Assembly: GCA_947095585.1 (NCBI GenBank)
Contig: OX352762.1
Location: forward strand, 97,190,249-97,254,248
Source of the DNA: Nephrocerus scutellatus
Lineage: Eukaryota > Arthropoda > Insecta > Diptera > Pipunculidae
DNA length: 64,000 nucleotides
Reading direction: 5' to 3'
The translations under genes and the position numbers were made by a program. Each line of letters starts with the position of its first letter. Within the stretch, counting starts at the first letter, position 1. Below are positions 21,541-32,879 of the stretch, in pieces. The notes beneath the pieces are model-generated. The model searched no databases, was not told the DNA's origin, and worked only from the letters and a program-made list of their open reading frames with translations.

Positions 21541-23780
21541 TTTGCAGTTGCAATTTTTTAATAAAATGACGTTTTGTAAGAATTTGTTAAGAAAACAGAT
21601 GCCAAACAATTCAAGTCTGTTTAAAATGCGCAGTATGATTCTTTTCTTTAAATGAAAATATAGGGTAACGGATATAAAATAAGATTAGAACAGCACAACC
21701 ATCTTAGAGTACTTATAGAAAAAAAGGACTGCGACTAAAGCAAGATAAAGCACCCAGCACAAAACGACACAATTGAAGAGTAGAGAGCTAAAAAACGAAA
21801 TCGGGTCATAAAAGGACCATCGGACCAAATCCTGCTGAGAAATAAGGTTCACAAACACCGGCGTGGACCTGGTGCATTGTGCTATTGCTACTGGCACATA
21901 TACGATAAAAGTGTGATGTTATGTTAGCAACCTCGTATGTATAGGTACATGTATTGCATCATCGTTCTTTATGCAGCTTGCCCTACCCATTTTATGTCGT
22001 TTATATTATATTTTCATCATTTGCATTGGATGGGGGCGTGGGATACAGCAATAGTGAGTACTCAGCTGGCTTTGCGGCATAAAGATATTCTTGTATGGAT
22101 AGATATTGCATTGGGTAATCCCCTAGTGATCAGTATTTGCGTAGCTTTAACTTGTGCTTGATGGGTTTGGGTCGGGTGTTCCTCAACGAACTCATGAGTA
22201 TCAGATGATATCATAGCACGAAGCGCAGCATGAAAAGGACATTGTATAAAGTTAGCTTTAACTTTGCTATGTAGATATGTATATTGTATATTATATATAT
22301 TCACAACACTTTGTGGAGTTTATATACATATCGTATCGCCAACATTTTCGTTCAAATGGCTAGCTAACTCCAGAGAAGGCGTAGTTGTAATTTTACTTTG
22401 CGGTTCTGAGTTCTTACGAAGAAATATTTGTTTGAAAAATGGTTCTTTGGAAAATAGCTTCCCAAATCGGGGTAATAATGTTAACTAGCATATGTACAAA
22501 TAAAATGTATTTAATGCAAACTTTCCAAGCTTTTTTTCTTATACTTCTGTCAAGCCCTTGTGTTTGTGCAAACATCTCATGCTCTAAATATATTTTTAAT
22601 TCCGTTTCTAGCTAAATAGTGATGGAATTTCAGTCAGCATGAAAATCCATAAAAAAAAAGTACAACTTTTGTGTGTGCTCCCGTGTCTGTGTGAGTACCA
22701 GCATCCAAATTACCGAAATACACTGCCGTGAGCTACAGTTATGTAGTGCAAAGCATTAAACAGCATCTGTGAGCATTATGGATAATGTATTCAGAGAGTA
22801 TTTTGGGTTTAAAATGACGCCATGATGTGATTTAAAATGTAAATCCACGGCGATTCGAAAGCTTTTATTGGAGTGTAAAAATTCTCTTCTGCGTGTCCTT
22901 TGCCAGCAAAGTTTGCAGGAGAAAGAAAACTTTCAACACAATCATGCCAAAAACGACAAGTTTTCTCGCTCGCACTTTCAGCGTAATTGCGGCCATTGTG
23001 GATAGTAATTGTATGTGTATGTGTACGTAGATAACAGTGTGCGTATTTGCATTACCTCGCCATGGAGTCGACCTATTTTTCCTTTGTTCAAGCGCTTTTC
23101 CTTCATTTTCTGTTGAATTGTATCTAGATGGTGTTTCTCGGTGAGGTTGGTGAATGTTAGAGGGTTGTTCTCGATTTCGCTTCTCACTTTAGCAGATATT
23201 TAAGAATTGATGCTGTTAAATGAAACCTTTCCTGCTGAAGCAATAAACAACGAAATCCGTTCAAGCCGAAGACAACGCGACCTGCATGCATCTAACATGC
23301 AACATACCAACAAAAAGGCATCTATAAATCAATAAAACATCCTTGTTTGCTTGCCACTCTGGTCTAATTTGCAAAAACTGTCCCACCCACCCCCATGTTT
23401 TTGTTGAAATTCTCGAAAAGTGGTTATCCTCCTGGGACCTCTAGAACGATTAAGGAGTTTTTGTTGGGCAATGGAAACTAAAGAGGTAATGATATATTTG
23501 TGCTTCTCTATCTACTATGCTGTTACTACCAGGTGTTACCACTTAAGGTGAACTTATATTTCTTTTATTAGAATCTGATAGGTAACAAGCGGTAAAGCGA
23601 CATGTGGTTAGATATAATTTTATTAAATAAGTTTCTTGAGAAATCTTCGGTACTAGTTCAACGTAGGAAGGGGATCTCATTGAATAATTTTATATTTACC
23701 GGAAATAAACAGATTTTTAAAAAAAATCTTTTATTTGTGATAAAAAAAGAACTTTGCGATATATAATCGCGCCTTGTTGA
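21541..23780. other. AT-rich intergenic DNA, no gene recognised
   Basis: No domain or RNA gene was recognised. Short ORFs (21685-21897 minus; 21937-22161 and 22264-22488 plus; 22978-23187 minus) lack nameable motifs. Hydrophobic stretches in the 21.7-22.2 kb ORFs look like AT-rich chance translation. Confidence 0.5.
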
Positions 23781-23784
23781 GCAT

Positions 23785-25877
23785 ATGAGACAAAAATTGT
23801 TTTCAACTGCTTGCTTTCAACATCTACCTGAGAATATTCAGGCAATATATGCACACAAGCAAAGGCTAAGGAAACGCCTTCAGAGGATCTTCAACAGGAC
23901 TCTAAACACAGTTAATGACGAATATCAGTCTGTATTTTCGCAACTGCGTTGTACAGTAATCATGCTTCGTAAAACTGTGCGAAGTTACCAGGAAGATGAA
24001 CTCACTAAACGACTTCAGAACATAAAAGCCCGGATGCTTTTAAAATGCTGAATTCTGTGATCGGAAAACGTATTTATATTCCAGAAAGTATCACGTTTGG
24101 AGAGCAAGTAGCATCCAGTTCTGTTGAAAAAGCCGAAGCGTTTGCCTGTCATTTCAAAAGGAGCTTTACAGACCGACCACCAACTCATCTTCCAGAATTC
24201 ATAGAGCAAATTGAAAGTCTTGTGGAAGACACCACTTCCCCAAGAAATTTTGAAGTGCAACTCAGCGAAGACAATCCCGCAAACGCACCCGTAGACGTGG
24301 ATATGTTTACAGGGACAGCTGTTGTCAGTGATTTAATTATGAGTGGAAACTCTAAAAGATCATCGGGCACTGACGGGATTTCAAATTTCCTGCTTAAAAA
24401 GCTGCCGGGTATGGCAATTTTGATGTTAACTATCATATTCAACAATTGCCTTAACAATGGATACTTTCCCGACAACTGGAAGGTAGCCAAAGTAGTACCA
24501 GTACCGAAGAAAACCGACCGCTTCAGTGTAACTGGTTACCGCCCCATAGCTTTACTGTGTTGTATCAGTAAAGTATTTGAGTCTTTGATCCGTAAAAAGA
24601 TCAATGCGTATTGCTCGGAAAGAAATCTAATTCCTTCCTTTCAGTTCGGCTTTCAAGAAAAGCACTCTACGCTGCACCCTCTGATGAAGCTTCACAGTGA
24701 CGTCACTCGAGGACTGAATGTCAAAAGTAGTACAGTAGCCTGTTTGTTAGACATCGAAAAAGCTTTCGATAGCGTCTGGACAAACGGGCTTCTGTAGAAA
24801 GTTATTAGATTTGGTTTCCCCATTTATATTGTGAAAATAATTAAAAATTTTCTTTTTAACAGTGTCTTTTTTGTACAGGTGTATGGCAGCCCATCGACAA
24901 CGAAAAGGATTAAAGCTGGAGTTCCCCGAGGCTCCGAAGAGTGGAGGAACACCTCCGAAATCTTTAAGAGTACTACCTGAAGTGGGGACTGAAGATCAAC
25001 GCCAACAAAACGGAACTCATCTGCTTCCGAGTACCAGCAACCGAAACAAGGATAAGAAAAATCGCAAGCCGGTGCAGAGCCTTAAAAATCAATCAATTCC
25101 GGATAACAATAAACACCAAGGCAGAGACTAAGTACCTGGGAATCAACTTTACTGAGAGGCTCAAGTTTAACTCTCACATCGATAAAAAGCGATGAAAAAA
25201 GCGAACTACGCTCTTCATTTGGTGCACCCGCTACTAAGAAGACGAAACGGACTGTCCAACAACACCAGGCTGCCAGTGGTAACCTATGGCAATCCCATAC
25301 GGTTCACCGTCTCACCAACAACGATGAAGAAGATCTCCCTATTTAAAAGGAAGGTACTTAGGATCTGTACAGGAATCTGGAGGGTGCCAAACAGCTATAA
25401 GTTTGTGTCGACTGCAAGACTGCAAAACGAAGCAGCTGGTCTGCTGCCAATAACCGACCACTTGTTCCAAATGGCAAGGAAATTCGTCGACGGATTGGAA
25501 ACTCATCCAAGTCCTGATATTCAAGGACTGAGGAGCGAGCGAAATCGAGCCAAGTCACCGGTACATACACATCAGAGGATTCACAGATGCTAGAATCGAC
25601 GACATCGTTAATAATCATGACGTCTCCTTCTACGAGACGTTTATTGTTTAAAATTAAATTGCTTTAAATATATCATGTAGTATAGATTAATTAGTCAAAA
25701 ATATTGTTCAATTATAAGCAATACAAAATAAATTAAAACAATGTAAATACGTCGGGCCCCTATTGTTGAGCCGACACTCAATAGGGGCCCGACGTATTAT
25801 AAGTTATAAGTTTAGTTTTAAGTCAAAATTGTATATTACTTAAATGTTTAATAAAATATCTTAATCTAAAAAAAATC
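23785..25877 (+). pseudogene. Jockey-like non-LTR element: pol with internal deletion, 3' UTR and A-tail
   Basis: Linker (23785-24051) and RT (24045-24797, 250 codons open) are followed by disrupted C-terminal text to about 25650. RT landmarks are GTDGISNFLLKKLP, YRPIALLCCISKVFESLI, FQFGFQEKHSTLHPL and motif A ACLLDIEKAFDSVWTNGLL (24748-24794, catalytic Asp intact). After motif B start AGVPRGS (24916) the text jumps to a thumb-like stretch, so YADD is deleted. The tail holds KYLGINFTERLKFNSHIDK across frames (25131-25190) and VPNSYKFVSTARL. The 3' UTR has AATAAA-like words, a perfect 20-bp hairpin (25746-25798) and A8 near 25870. The 5' end is truncated near 23780. Confidence 0.8.
25746..25798 (+). 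promoter_or_regulatory. Perfect 20-bp stem-loop in the 3' UTR of the jockey-like element
   Basis: AATACGTCGGGCCCCTATTG (25746-25765) is followed by a 13-nt loop (25766-25778) and then its exact reverse complement CAATAGGGGCCCGACGTATT (25779-25798). The arm itself contains the palindrome GGGCCC. The stem is GC-rich in an AT-rich UTR, which argues for a selected or recently formed RNA structure. Stem-loops in non-LTR 3' UTRs are known reverse transcriptase recognition sites in some families; that role here is inference. Confidence 0.8.
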
Positions 25878-25879
25878 TA

Positions 25880-26462
25880 AATCGAGCTTCCGGTAGGGAC
25901 GATGTGCTGCCAAGGCTGTAGCGTACCTACGCCCAGGCACTCATACTGAACGAACTGAGTCCCTTTATGTCAGATCTCACCGAGGTCGCGTTGGTACTAC
26001 GGGAGTTGGCTATACCCACAGATTAGGTTGATCTCCTTGGAGGTTAGCTAAGTCTGGGCCAACGTTTGGTTGAGGACCCAGTTTCGTTCTGGGCTTGACC
26101 TACGTAGTGGCTGGTGGCTTACTACCCAAATGCGGGTAGAGCGCTAGCCGCTGATGCTAGTCTTTGGAGCATCAGTTTACGTCCCTGATGTTACCGGTGC
26201 GATGACGTGCTCATTATGGAGTTGCACATCTCAACCGGTTGTCGTGAACCAAAGATCGGCGAGGATTTAGATAGGTCCTACTCTAACCATTGAGTTAATA
26301 CTGGCACATCTTCCATGATGGACCTTGACTGTCGTATAACTAATCCACGTCCGAAGAGGGCCGTGGAATTATGCCCTCAGTTCGCGGTGTTCACGTTAAT
26401 CCAAGACATCTCGTGTAACCATATCTGGTATAGGAACTGATGGTGGCCCCAGCGATTAGAGG
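25880..26462. other. GC-richer non-coding block of unknown origin
   Basis: About 580 bp begins right after the A-tail of the jockey-like element. It is visibly richer in G and C than its surroundings and has no long ORF on either strand. It contains an imperfect near-palindromic stretch around 26080-26160. It may be the 5' UTR of another retrotransposon or a non-coding repeat; I do not recognise it. Confidence 0.45.
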
Positions 26463-26943
26463 TAAAAAAGACGGACTTGTACAATTGATAGAAGTAGCAT
26501 TTGCCTTTCAAATTTTACGTATTATCACTACAGAGTAAAACAAAAAGTCTATGTGCAAAAGCTTTTAACGCCATGCAGATTGACATAAACGCTGAAGTGT
26601 AAATTTCATAAGGACCAAGGAATTGAAAAATCACCTCCAATTAAGGGATTCTTTAAATTATGAGATATTATTTACTTTTCGGATGTATGGCTAGATCGAG
26701 CTGTACTTTTACGAAATGAAATTATGTCATATACGAGTATGGAATCAAAACTCTATGATCTTTTTGTTACTTAAATACGGTAATTACATGTATGGCACAG
26801 AACAAGCCTGTAGCCCAGGTAAGCTAAAACTTTGGACATCCCTTATCAACAGTCATATATGCATGTCGAGCAATATGTATGACACGCCAATTTGACTTTG
26901 AATGGCGATGTGTGCAAAAAGCCCTAAAATTAGGAATTCCATT
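26463..26943. other. AT-rich spacer
   Basis: No gene recognised. Its right end holds one copy of the target duplication ATATCGTAT used by the SINE. Confidence 0.45.
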
Positions 26944-26952
26944 ATATCGTAT

Positions 26953-27204
26953 TGGTGGGCGCCGTGCCTCTAGTGGTTAGGGCATTGGACTTCTGAGGAG
27001 GAGGTTCGAGATTCGAATCTCAAAAATAAGTTTTTTTCAAGGTCCCACCTCTTGCGAATGTCTGACAAAAAAAAGAATAAAAACTTGTTACGGAAAGCGT
27101 CTCAGCTCGCCTTTCGGATATTCCATTTTAACGAAAACTATAACACGCACAACATAAAGCTAGGCCATGGATCGCAACGGTCTGTCCGTATTACTATTAT
27201 TATA
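26953..27204 (+). mobile_element. tRNA-derived SINE, copy 1, with 9-bp target-site duplication
   Basis: The head looks tRNA-like: A-box-like TAGTGGTTAGGGC near 26971 and B-box-like GGTTCGAGATTCGAATC near 27003. A tRNA-unrelated body follows (TCTGACAAAAAAAAG, CACGCACAACATAAAGCTAGG) and a 3' end CGGTCTGTCCGTATTACTATTATTATA. It is flanked by ATATCGTAT at 26944-26952 and 27205-27213. The same body and tail occur at 47.2 kb and, inverted, at 54.45 kb. Non-coding; transcribed by RNA polymerase III in active families. Confidence 0.8.
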
Positions 27205-27214
27205 ATATCGTATG

Positions 27215-27855
27215 ATCACGCCATTAGGTATGTAATGCAAATTTGACAGTTTTTGCTTCAAATCGGCTTTTGGAATCGAAATTGTGAAACGAATGCGTTT
27301 GTTGTCGATTGTGAGCAAACGCGGCACCCACCTTGCGGAAAGCTTTTTCATGTCCAAATATTTATGTAAAATCGAAATCACTGAGCCATGTGATAAGCCT
27401 GTAGTCTGTTCAAGTTCGCTCACTTTCACTCGCCGATCGTCCATTATCAAACCATGGATTTTGTCGACCATTTCTGGTGTAGTGACCTTAATTGGGCGAC
27501 CAGAACGTTCGGCATAACTTGTGCTTGAACGACCGCACCGAAATTGAGTAAACCAGTGGTGAATGGTACCAATCGATGGTGAACAGTTCCCATAATATTT
27601 GTCAAGCTTTTGTTTGGTTTGCGTGATAGTTTTTCTCGCAAAAAATAGTGTCTCGAAATTCACTTTTTTCGATTTAAACGAAAATGCTCGTAGGCGTCTA
27701 TATAAAATGGCTGCCACAACAAAACTATTTGACAGATCTGTCTGAATATTTGGGGGCTTCTTTTAAAAGATGATGCTTGACAAAAAAAACGGATAAATGT
27801 AAGGTGACGACACAATTTGTGTTCATTTTCAGGGACTTATTGACCCACCCTCGTA
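27215..27855 (-). pseudogene. Mariner transposase, 5' part with terminal inverted repeat
   Basis: The minus strand starts at the outer end CGAGGGTGGGTCAATAAG (27853 down to about 27836), which looks like a mariner terminal repeat next to a TA. An ORF then opens at 27717 with the N-terminal paired HTH region: TQTKQKLDKYYGNCSPSIGT, WFTQFRCGRSST, SGRPIKVTTPEMVDKIHGLI, VSELEQTTGLSHGSVISIL and KLSARWVPRLLT. The frame then loses similarity, with no DETW or DD-D catalytic block, so the 3' half is missing. The SINE lies just beyond. Mariner elements move DNA by cut-and-paste at TA. Confidence 0.8.
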
Positions 27856-29040
27856 TACATGCGCACACACGCTCTTAGGCATTTCCTCTCAAGAACGCGG
27901 ATTTTTTCCATATATGATTGACTTATATTCCACCATATTGGACACGCATAGGTCAAAATTGGTCTAACACACGCCTGGTTATAAATTAATGACATCACTT
28001 CAAAGACAGCGTGAATAGTTACACAAATGCGGCTCTTGCTTTTTCTAATGGGGTATTTACAAATATCGCACAACAGTCTTTGTTGGCATCCGATAACCAT
28101 TTGCACCAGTCAGTTGTAGGTTCTTCCAATTTCGACGGAGACCGTGATTTCCATACCTTAGAGGGGACCGAAACAGTATAACTTCGCATTTTGAATAACT
28201 AATCTTAAGCTTCCATGTTTCACTTTCACAGTATGCCTGAAATTCGTCGAATTTGTCTTGAAGCTTTCTTTGAATCTCTTCGATTCTTCATCCGTGTGCG
28301 TACAGTGTAATGTCGTCAGCGTATGCTATAGACTCGTACACGTCCTTTAGTACTCCAGAAAAATATATGTTGAACAATAGTGGTGCCTGCGGCAGACCGT
28401 TAGCAATATTAAATATTTTATCTGTCGTATTTTTTCTATCTGTTACCCACAACCTTTCCGTTCGTATATCATTGATAGAATCATTTTTATTAAATGATGT
28501 GGGAGCTCATATCTAATAATTTTATAAATGATCGCGTCCGTCGGTGCAAACCGTTTCGAAGGCGAAGACAACCAGCAGTGTTTCTTTTATTATTTAAATG
28601 CCAGTTGACATCCGAAATCAATTCGGTAACCGCGTGAATTGTCGAGTGGTTTCTCTTGAACCCAACCTGGTTCCGCGGAATAATCTCATTTCGTTTGCAC
28701 GCTTTCAAAATGGACTTACTAATAACCACTTCGAAAACTTTCCCAATATTAGGCATGAGATTGATTGGCCTGTAATTTTTGGGATTTTTTCCTTCTATGT
28801 TTTCCAGCAATTTGGTAAGTAGTGGTTATTGAGCGAGTTGTTTAAAATAGTGCCGTATTTCCGTATGATTTCGACCGGAAGATGTTTTAACACAACATTT
28901 AGGATGTTATCTAAATCGGTCCAAGGCTTGTTGTTCAATTTTCTGAAAATATCTTTCAGTTCCGTTAGCGTCGTAAAGTAGTTATTTGTCTGTTCTTTGG
29001 TAAGTTCGTCAGATTTAAATTCGTCAGAAAGGCTCTCAAG
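27856..29040 (-). pseudogene. Jockey-like reverse transcriptase, truncated by the mariner
   Basis: The minus strand gives the linker (DELTKEQTNNYF), fingers (NYRPINLMPNIGKVFEVVI; NQVGFKRNHSTIHAVTELIS), a damaged motif A (CLRLRNGL in place of the LIDLEKAFD consensus), motif C with YADDITLYAHG near 28290-28330, and the thumb (RPILTYACPIWWNISQSYME; IRVLERKCLRACVRMYT). The last word runs directly into the mariner terminal repeat at the TA near 27854, so the mariner cut this element. Several frameshifts separate the segments. Confidence 0.75.
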
Positions 29041-29044
29041 GCAC

Positions 29045-29130
29045 ACTAAGGTCATTATTTGTAATATTTTCTTGGTCAAGGTTTTTGTAGTTTTCCCCGA
29101 CCAAGATCTATTGATTAAAGGATTTGAACT
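29045..29130 (+). mobile_element. Jockey-like 3' UTR fragment
   Basis: ATTTGTAATATTTTCTTGGTC and GTAGTTTTCCCCGACCAAGA match the family 3' UTRs at 9.5, 19.7 and 59.6 kb. TTGGTC and GACCAA form the hairpin stem. Only about 85 bp remain and the poly(A) end is absent. Confidence 0.55.
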
Positions 29131-30366
29131 GAAGTTGATGCCCAGAGAACCATGCACAGCATATTTAAGAATATTGGGTGTTAGAGCAGTTACTTGCTGA
29201 TTTTTTAAAGAAAACCCTTTTTCAGATGAGGCACATTTCCACCTCTCTGGATAAGTTAATAGGGAGAATTGCCGCATATGGGTTGAGGAAAATCCCCATG
29301 CCATTCACGAGTCAACATTACATGCCCAATAAGAAACTGTTTGGTGCAATCCGTTGGTCTGACGTTGTCGTGGTCGTTGCCGATGGCCCCAAAACTTGCG
29401 AAAAAGTATTAATTAAAAAAAAGCAAAGATTTCCTTAAATTTGTGCTGGTTTTTAAAAAAAAAACTTCGGAAACTAATAGGATCACCCTTTAATAGATTT
29501 TGAAAAATAAAATACTACACAGTAGCTTTTGTCCATAAGAAGAACTGCGATTTTCGTATGCTCAAGCTCAGCATCAAACAACAGAAGCTTTCAACGACCC
29601 AAAAAAATACTTACCCTATGTCTATTTAGAGATTGTAATAAATATATAGCGATACGCTTCAGCGCAAGACCGTTAGTGCTTTTGTCAATATTTGCCCATT
29701 TCCGAGTTGAAACGAGCTTACATTTAGCTAATGACACAATTTTCATGTTTCTTTGTTCGTTTAAGTTCGTTAATGTATCTGCAATGGTAGTCTTTACTTT
29801 TTGTTATATATACGAGTATATAAAAGGCGTAGTATATAACTTGTGAGCACCCTTTGTACAACATAACTTAACGCGGTGGGATTGCGATAAAAGTGAGCTT
29901 TTGGGTTTCTCGTATGTGCGATGCTTACCATACGTCTCCTTGAGATTCTCCTTGGCACATATTTCTTGTTTTCTTTTCTATGACTCAGCTTTGTTGTTCA
30001 TGCATGTATTATGGAAATTGGAACTGAACTCAAGATTAGAAGCGCTAGATAAAACGCTTATTTAATTCTGCTGTGTTTGAAGTTAGACAGACAAAGCGTT
30101 CGAAGGCGTCAAAAAAAGTTTTCGCAAAATTATCGATGGAGATATATTTCAGACGTTGGATCTTCGTTGTGTACACAGTACACACACTTACGCGCCTGCG
30201 ATGGTCAGTTGTTGTTCTCCTAAGCTGTAAGCTGTTCTTGTTCTTTATATCATTTTAGTGAAAGAATTTTTGAAATCATACTTTATGGTCTTGAGTTTTG
30301 CTAAAAAGATCTCACATCCATACCGATCGACATTTATTTATTTTTGTTGCTATTTTTTATTAGTTT
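29131..30366. other. Intergenic DNA, no gene recognised
   Basis: ORFs at 29178-29438, 29529-29846 and 30073-30258 (plus) show no motif I can name. AT-rich. Confidence 0.45.
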
Positions 30367-30367
30367 G

Positions 30368-31095
30368 TTAAATTCTCTATATTAACATCGCGTGCCCGTG
30401 TGTTTGTGGATTTGTGGGTTTGTGGAATTGTTTTTCGTGGAATCTTGCGATCAACTTTTTACCCACTTCCCAAAGTCATATTTCATTGAAATTTTGGACA
30501 CATGCATACCTCCGATGACAACACTATCTATCAAAATTTGGGGCCCCTCGGGCCCCGGGGTCGGGCCGCTCCCATCCAAATATTTTACAAAATTTTTCGG
30601 ATTTTCTTCAATTTTTTATACATGTGTATCCCCGATGCACAACAACAACAATTTTTGTAAAAAATTTAGAGACCCCGGGACCCGGGATCATGGGGCCCTA
30701 TACAGATGCCGGGGTCGTGGGGCCTCATACAAATTTCTTAAAATTTTATACACAAGTGTATCTCCGATAGTCAATACTTTTTGTAAAAATTTTGAGGACC
30801 CGGGATACATGTGTACCTCCGATGGACAACAATTTTTGTAAAAATTTTGGAGACCCCGGGCCTCGGGATCGTGAGGCGCCATACAAAATTTTTAAAAAAA
30901 ACTAACCCGATTTTCTTTGAATTTTATACACATGTGTATCTCCAATGTACAACACTTTTTGTTAAAATTTAAGACCCGAGTGGTGCCCATGTACATTTTT
31001 TAAAAATTAGCTCGATTTCCTTCAAATTTTTTAACACATCTCCTATTAGAGAATTTACATGAAAAATTTGAATTTGTATGGGTTGTTTTTTTTTT
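30368..31095 (+). repeat. Repeat family A, full-length copy with about five modules
   Basis: Starts with TTAAATTCTCTATATTAACAT (30369), passes through about five modules (landmarks ACACATGTGTATCTCC and GGGCCCCGGGGTCGGG) and ends with TAGAGAATTTACATG (31037-31051), a degenerate AT hairpin and GGGTTG before a T-run. Both 11-bp subterminal repeats are present. This is the best copy for defining the two ends, and the T-run at its 3' end fits insertion into T-rich sites. Confidence 0.75.
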
Positions 31096-31136
31096 AAGCT
31101 TCAAATTGCCTGAAAGAAAATATTATTCGGGTCACT

Positions 31137-31345
31137 TATTAAATTCTCTATATTAACTTCGCATGCCCGTGGCTGGCTGGCAGGCTGGTGAACAAAATCT
31201 TGTGATCAATTTTTAACACACTTCCTTATGTCAGATTTTATTCAAACTTTGCACACATGTGTATTTCCCATGACAATACTTTATATTAAAATTTAAGAGT
31301 GATCGCGCTGCGGGATCAGGGGGCTCCCATACAAATTTTTTTCCA
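31137..31345 (+). repeat. Repeat family A, 5' partial copy
   Basis: Begins TTAAATTCTCTATATTAACTT and GCATGCCCGTGGCTGGCTGG, then one module ending in GGGGGCTCCCATACAAA. It starts about 45 bp after the 3' end of the previous copy, in the same orientation. Confidence 0.65.
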
Positions 31346-31499
31346 TTTAGCAGCATCAGATCATATCATACTATAATGACTGTGTTCTGTGTGCGGTGCT
31401 TTCTTTACGATTTTTGTTTTTTTGCTGTTGGGTTGCAGTGCTTCGCATTTATTTTTGATTTTCAGCATTTATAGTGGTATACTTTTGTTATTAAAGAAT

Positions 31500-32130
31500 T
31501 TACATGAAATATTTTAATTTTAAATTCTCTATTTTCTTTCTATTTTCTTTCTATTCAAATTTGGGACCTTCGGGCCTCGTGGTCGGGGGGGGGGGGGCTC
31601 CCATACAAATATTTTACAAAATTTACCAGATTTTCTTCAAATTTTATACGCATGTGTATCATCGTTGGGCAACACTTTTTATAAAAATGAAGTAGTGATC
31701 GGGCCCCGGGGTCGGGGGGCACCCATACAAATTTTATAAAAAAGTACCCGATTTTCTTCAAATTATATACGCATGTGTAACTCCGATGGACAACACTTCT
31801 TATAAAAATTTGGAAGTGATCGTGCCCCGGGGTCGGGGGAACCAATAAAAATTTTATAAAAAAGTACCTCATATGGAGAACACTTTTTGTAAAAATTTGG
31901 TAGGGGCCTTGGTGTCGGAAGTACCCATACAAAATTTTAAAAAATTTATCCGATTTTCTTCAAATTCTATGCACATGTGAATCTCCTATGGAAACACTAT
32001 TTGTAAAAAAATTTGATAGGGGGCTCCTAAAGAATTTTTTTTAAAAATGTACCCGATTTTATTCAAAGTTTGCACATTGCACCCGATTAGCGAATTTACA
32101 CGAAAAATTAAAATTTTTATGGGTTGTGGT
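31500..32130 (+). repeat. Repeat family A, 3' partial copy with about four modules
   Basis: Modules repeat CCCGATTTTCTTCAAATT and ATGGACAACACTT. A G13 run occupies 31585-31597 within the first GGTCGGGGGGC module. It ends with the 3' subterminal repeat (GCGAATTTACACG) and the hairpin AAAAATTAAAATTTTT, then GGGTTG and a T-run. Confidence 0.7.
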
Positions 32131-32329
32131 TTTTTTTTCCGAAGTCGTTTTCTTAAACCGAAGTAACATACAAAATTTTTAGCTATTTTAAATTAATGTG
32201 ATCGTAATCTTGCCTTATATTTCTTGACGGTATTATAAGGGGCCGGCGTATGAAGTGTTACTAACTGCTGCTGTATCTGTCAAGTGGCTGATGACAGCGC
32301 GCTCATATTTTGACAAACGTTAATCTGTT

Positions 32330-32835
32330 ATGTTGTTTACAAGCATACCAATATGCATTTGAGGGTCTGTTGGGGACCTTTTTGGCTCGTTTTGGGATGG
32401 TTTGAGGAGTCTTTTGGGGATGTTTTGGAGAGTATTTTGGGGGTCTTTTGAGGTCTTTTGGGGGAATTTTGGGGTTCTTCTTGGTTCTTCTTGAGGATCT
32501 TTTAGGGGTCTTTTGAGGATCTTTTGGGGGTTTTTAGGGAATCTGTTGGGGAATCTTTTAGGAGGTCTTTTGGTGGTCTTTTGTGCGTCTTTTTAGGGTA
32601 TTTTGGGGGTATTTTAAAGGTGTTTTGGGAATCTTAATGCTTGCATAACGTATTGGCACAGAACACTACAAGAATAATTTATCAACAAAACGTCACACAC
32701 AAATTTAGTCCATTAGTCTTCGTTTTATTAATTTAATCGTAATATCGGTCATAACGTCAAAGCAGTTTTATTTAAACCGCGCGTAAAGAATGTTACACGC
32801 ACTCATTTTTTTATATAAATATTCATAAATGAATC
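32330..32835 (-). repeat. G-rich minisatellite with flank, copy 2 (inverted relative to 3.06-3.45 kb)
   Basis: Plus-strand G-rich array at about 32370-32635 with unit TTTTGGGGGTC and variants, followed by the flank GCTTGCATAACGTATTGGCACAGAACACTA. This is the inverse of the flank at 3298-3330. The array has many runs of three to five G separated by T-rich spacers. Confidence 0.75.
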
Positions 32836-32879
32836 AATTGTTACGAATTAAATAACATAAAAAAGATGTTGAAAATGTT

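Noticed and set aside
24862..25131. 89-codon plus ORF in the jockey-like pol as a separate gene
   Set aside because: It is an out-of-frame reading of the deleted palm/thumb region of the element.
32370..32640. TTTTGGGG units as a telomere
   Set aside because: The repeats are degenerate, internal and carried with a unique flank. TTTTGGGG telomeres are known from some ciliates, not insects.
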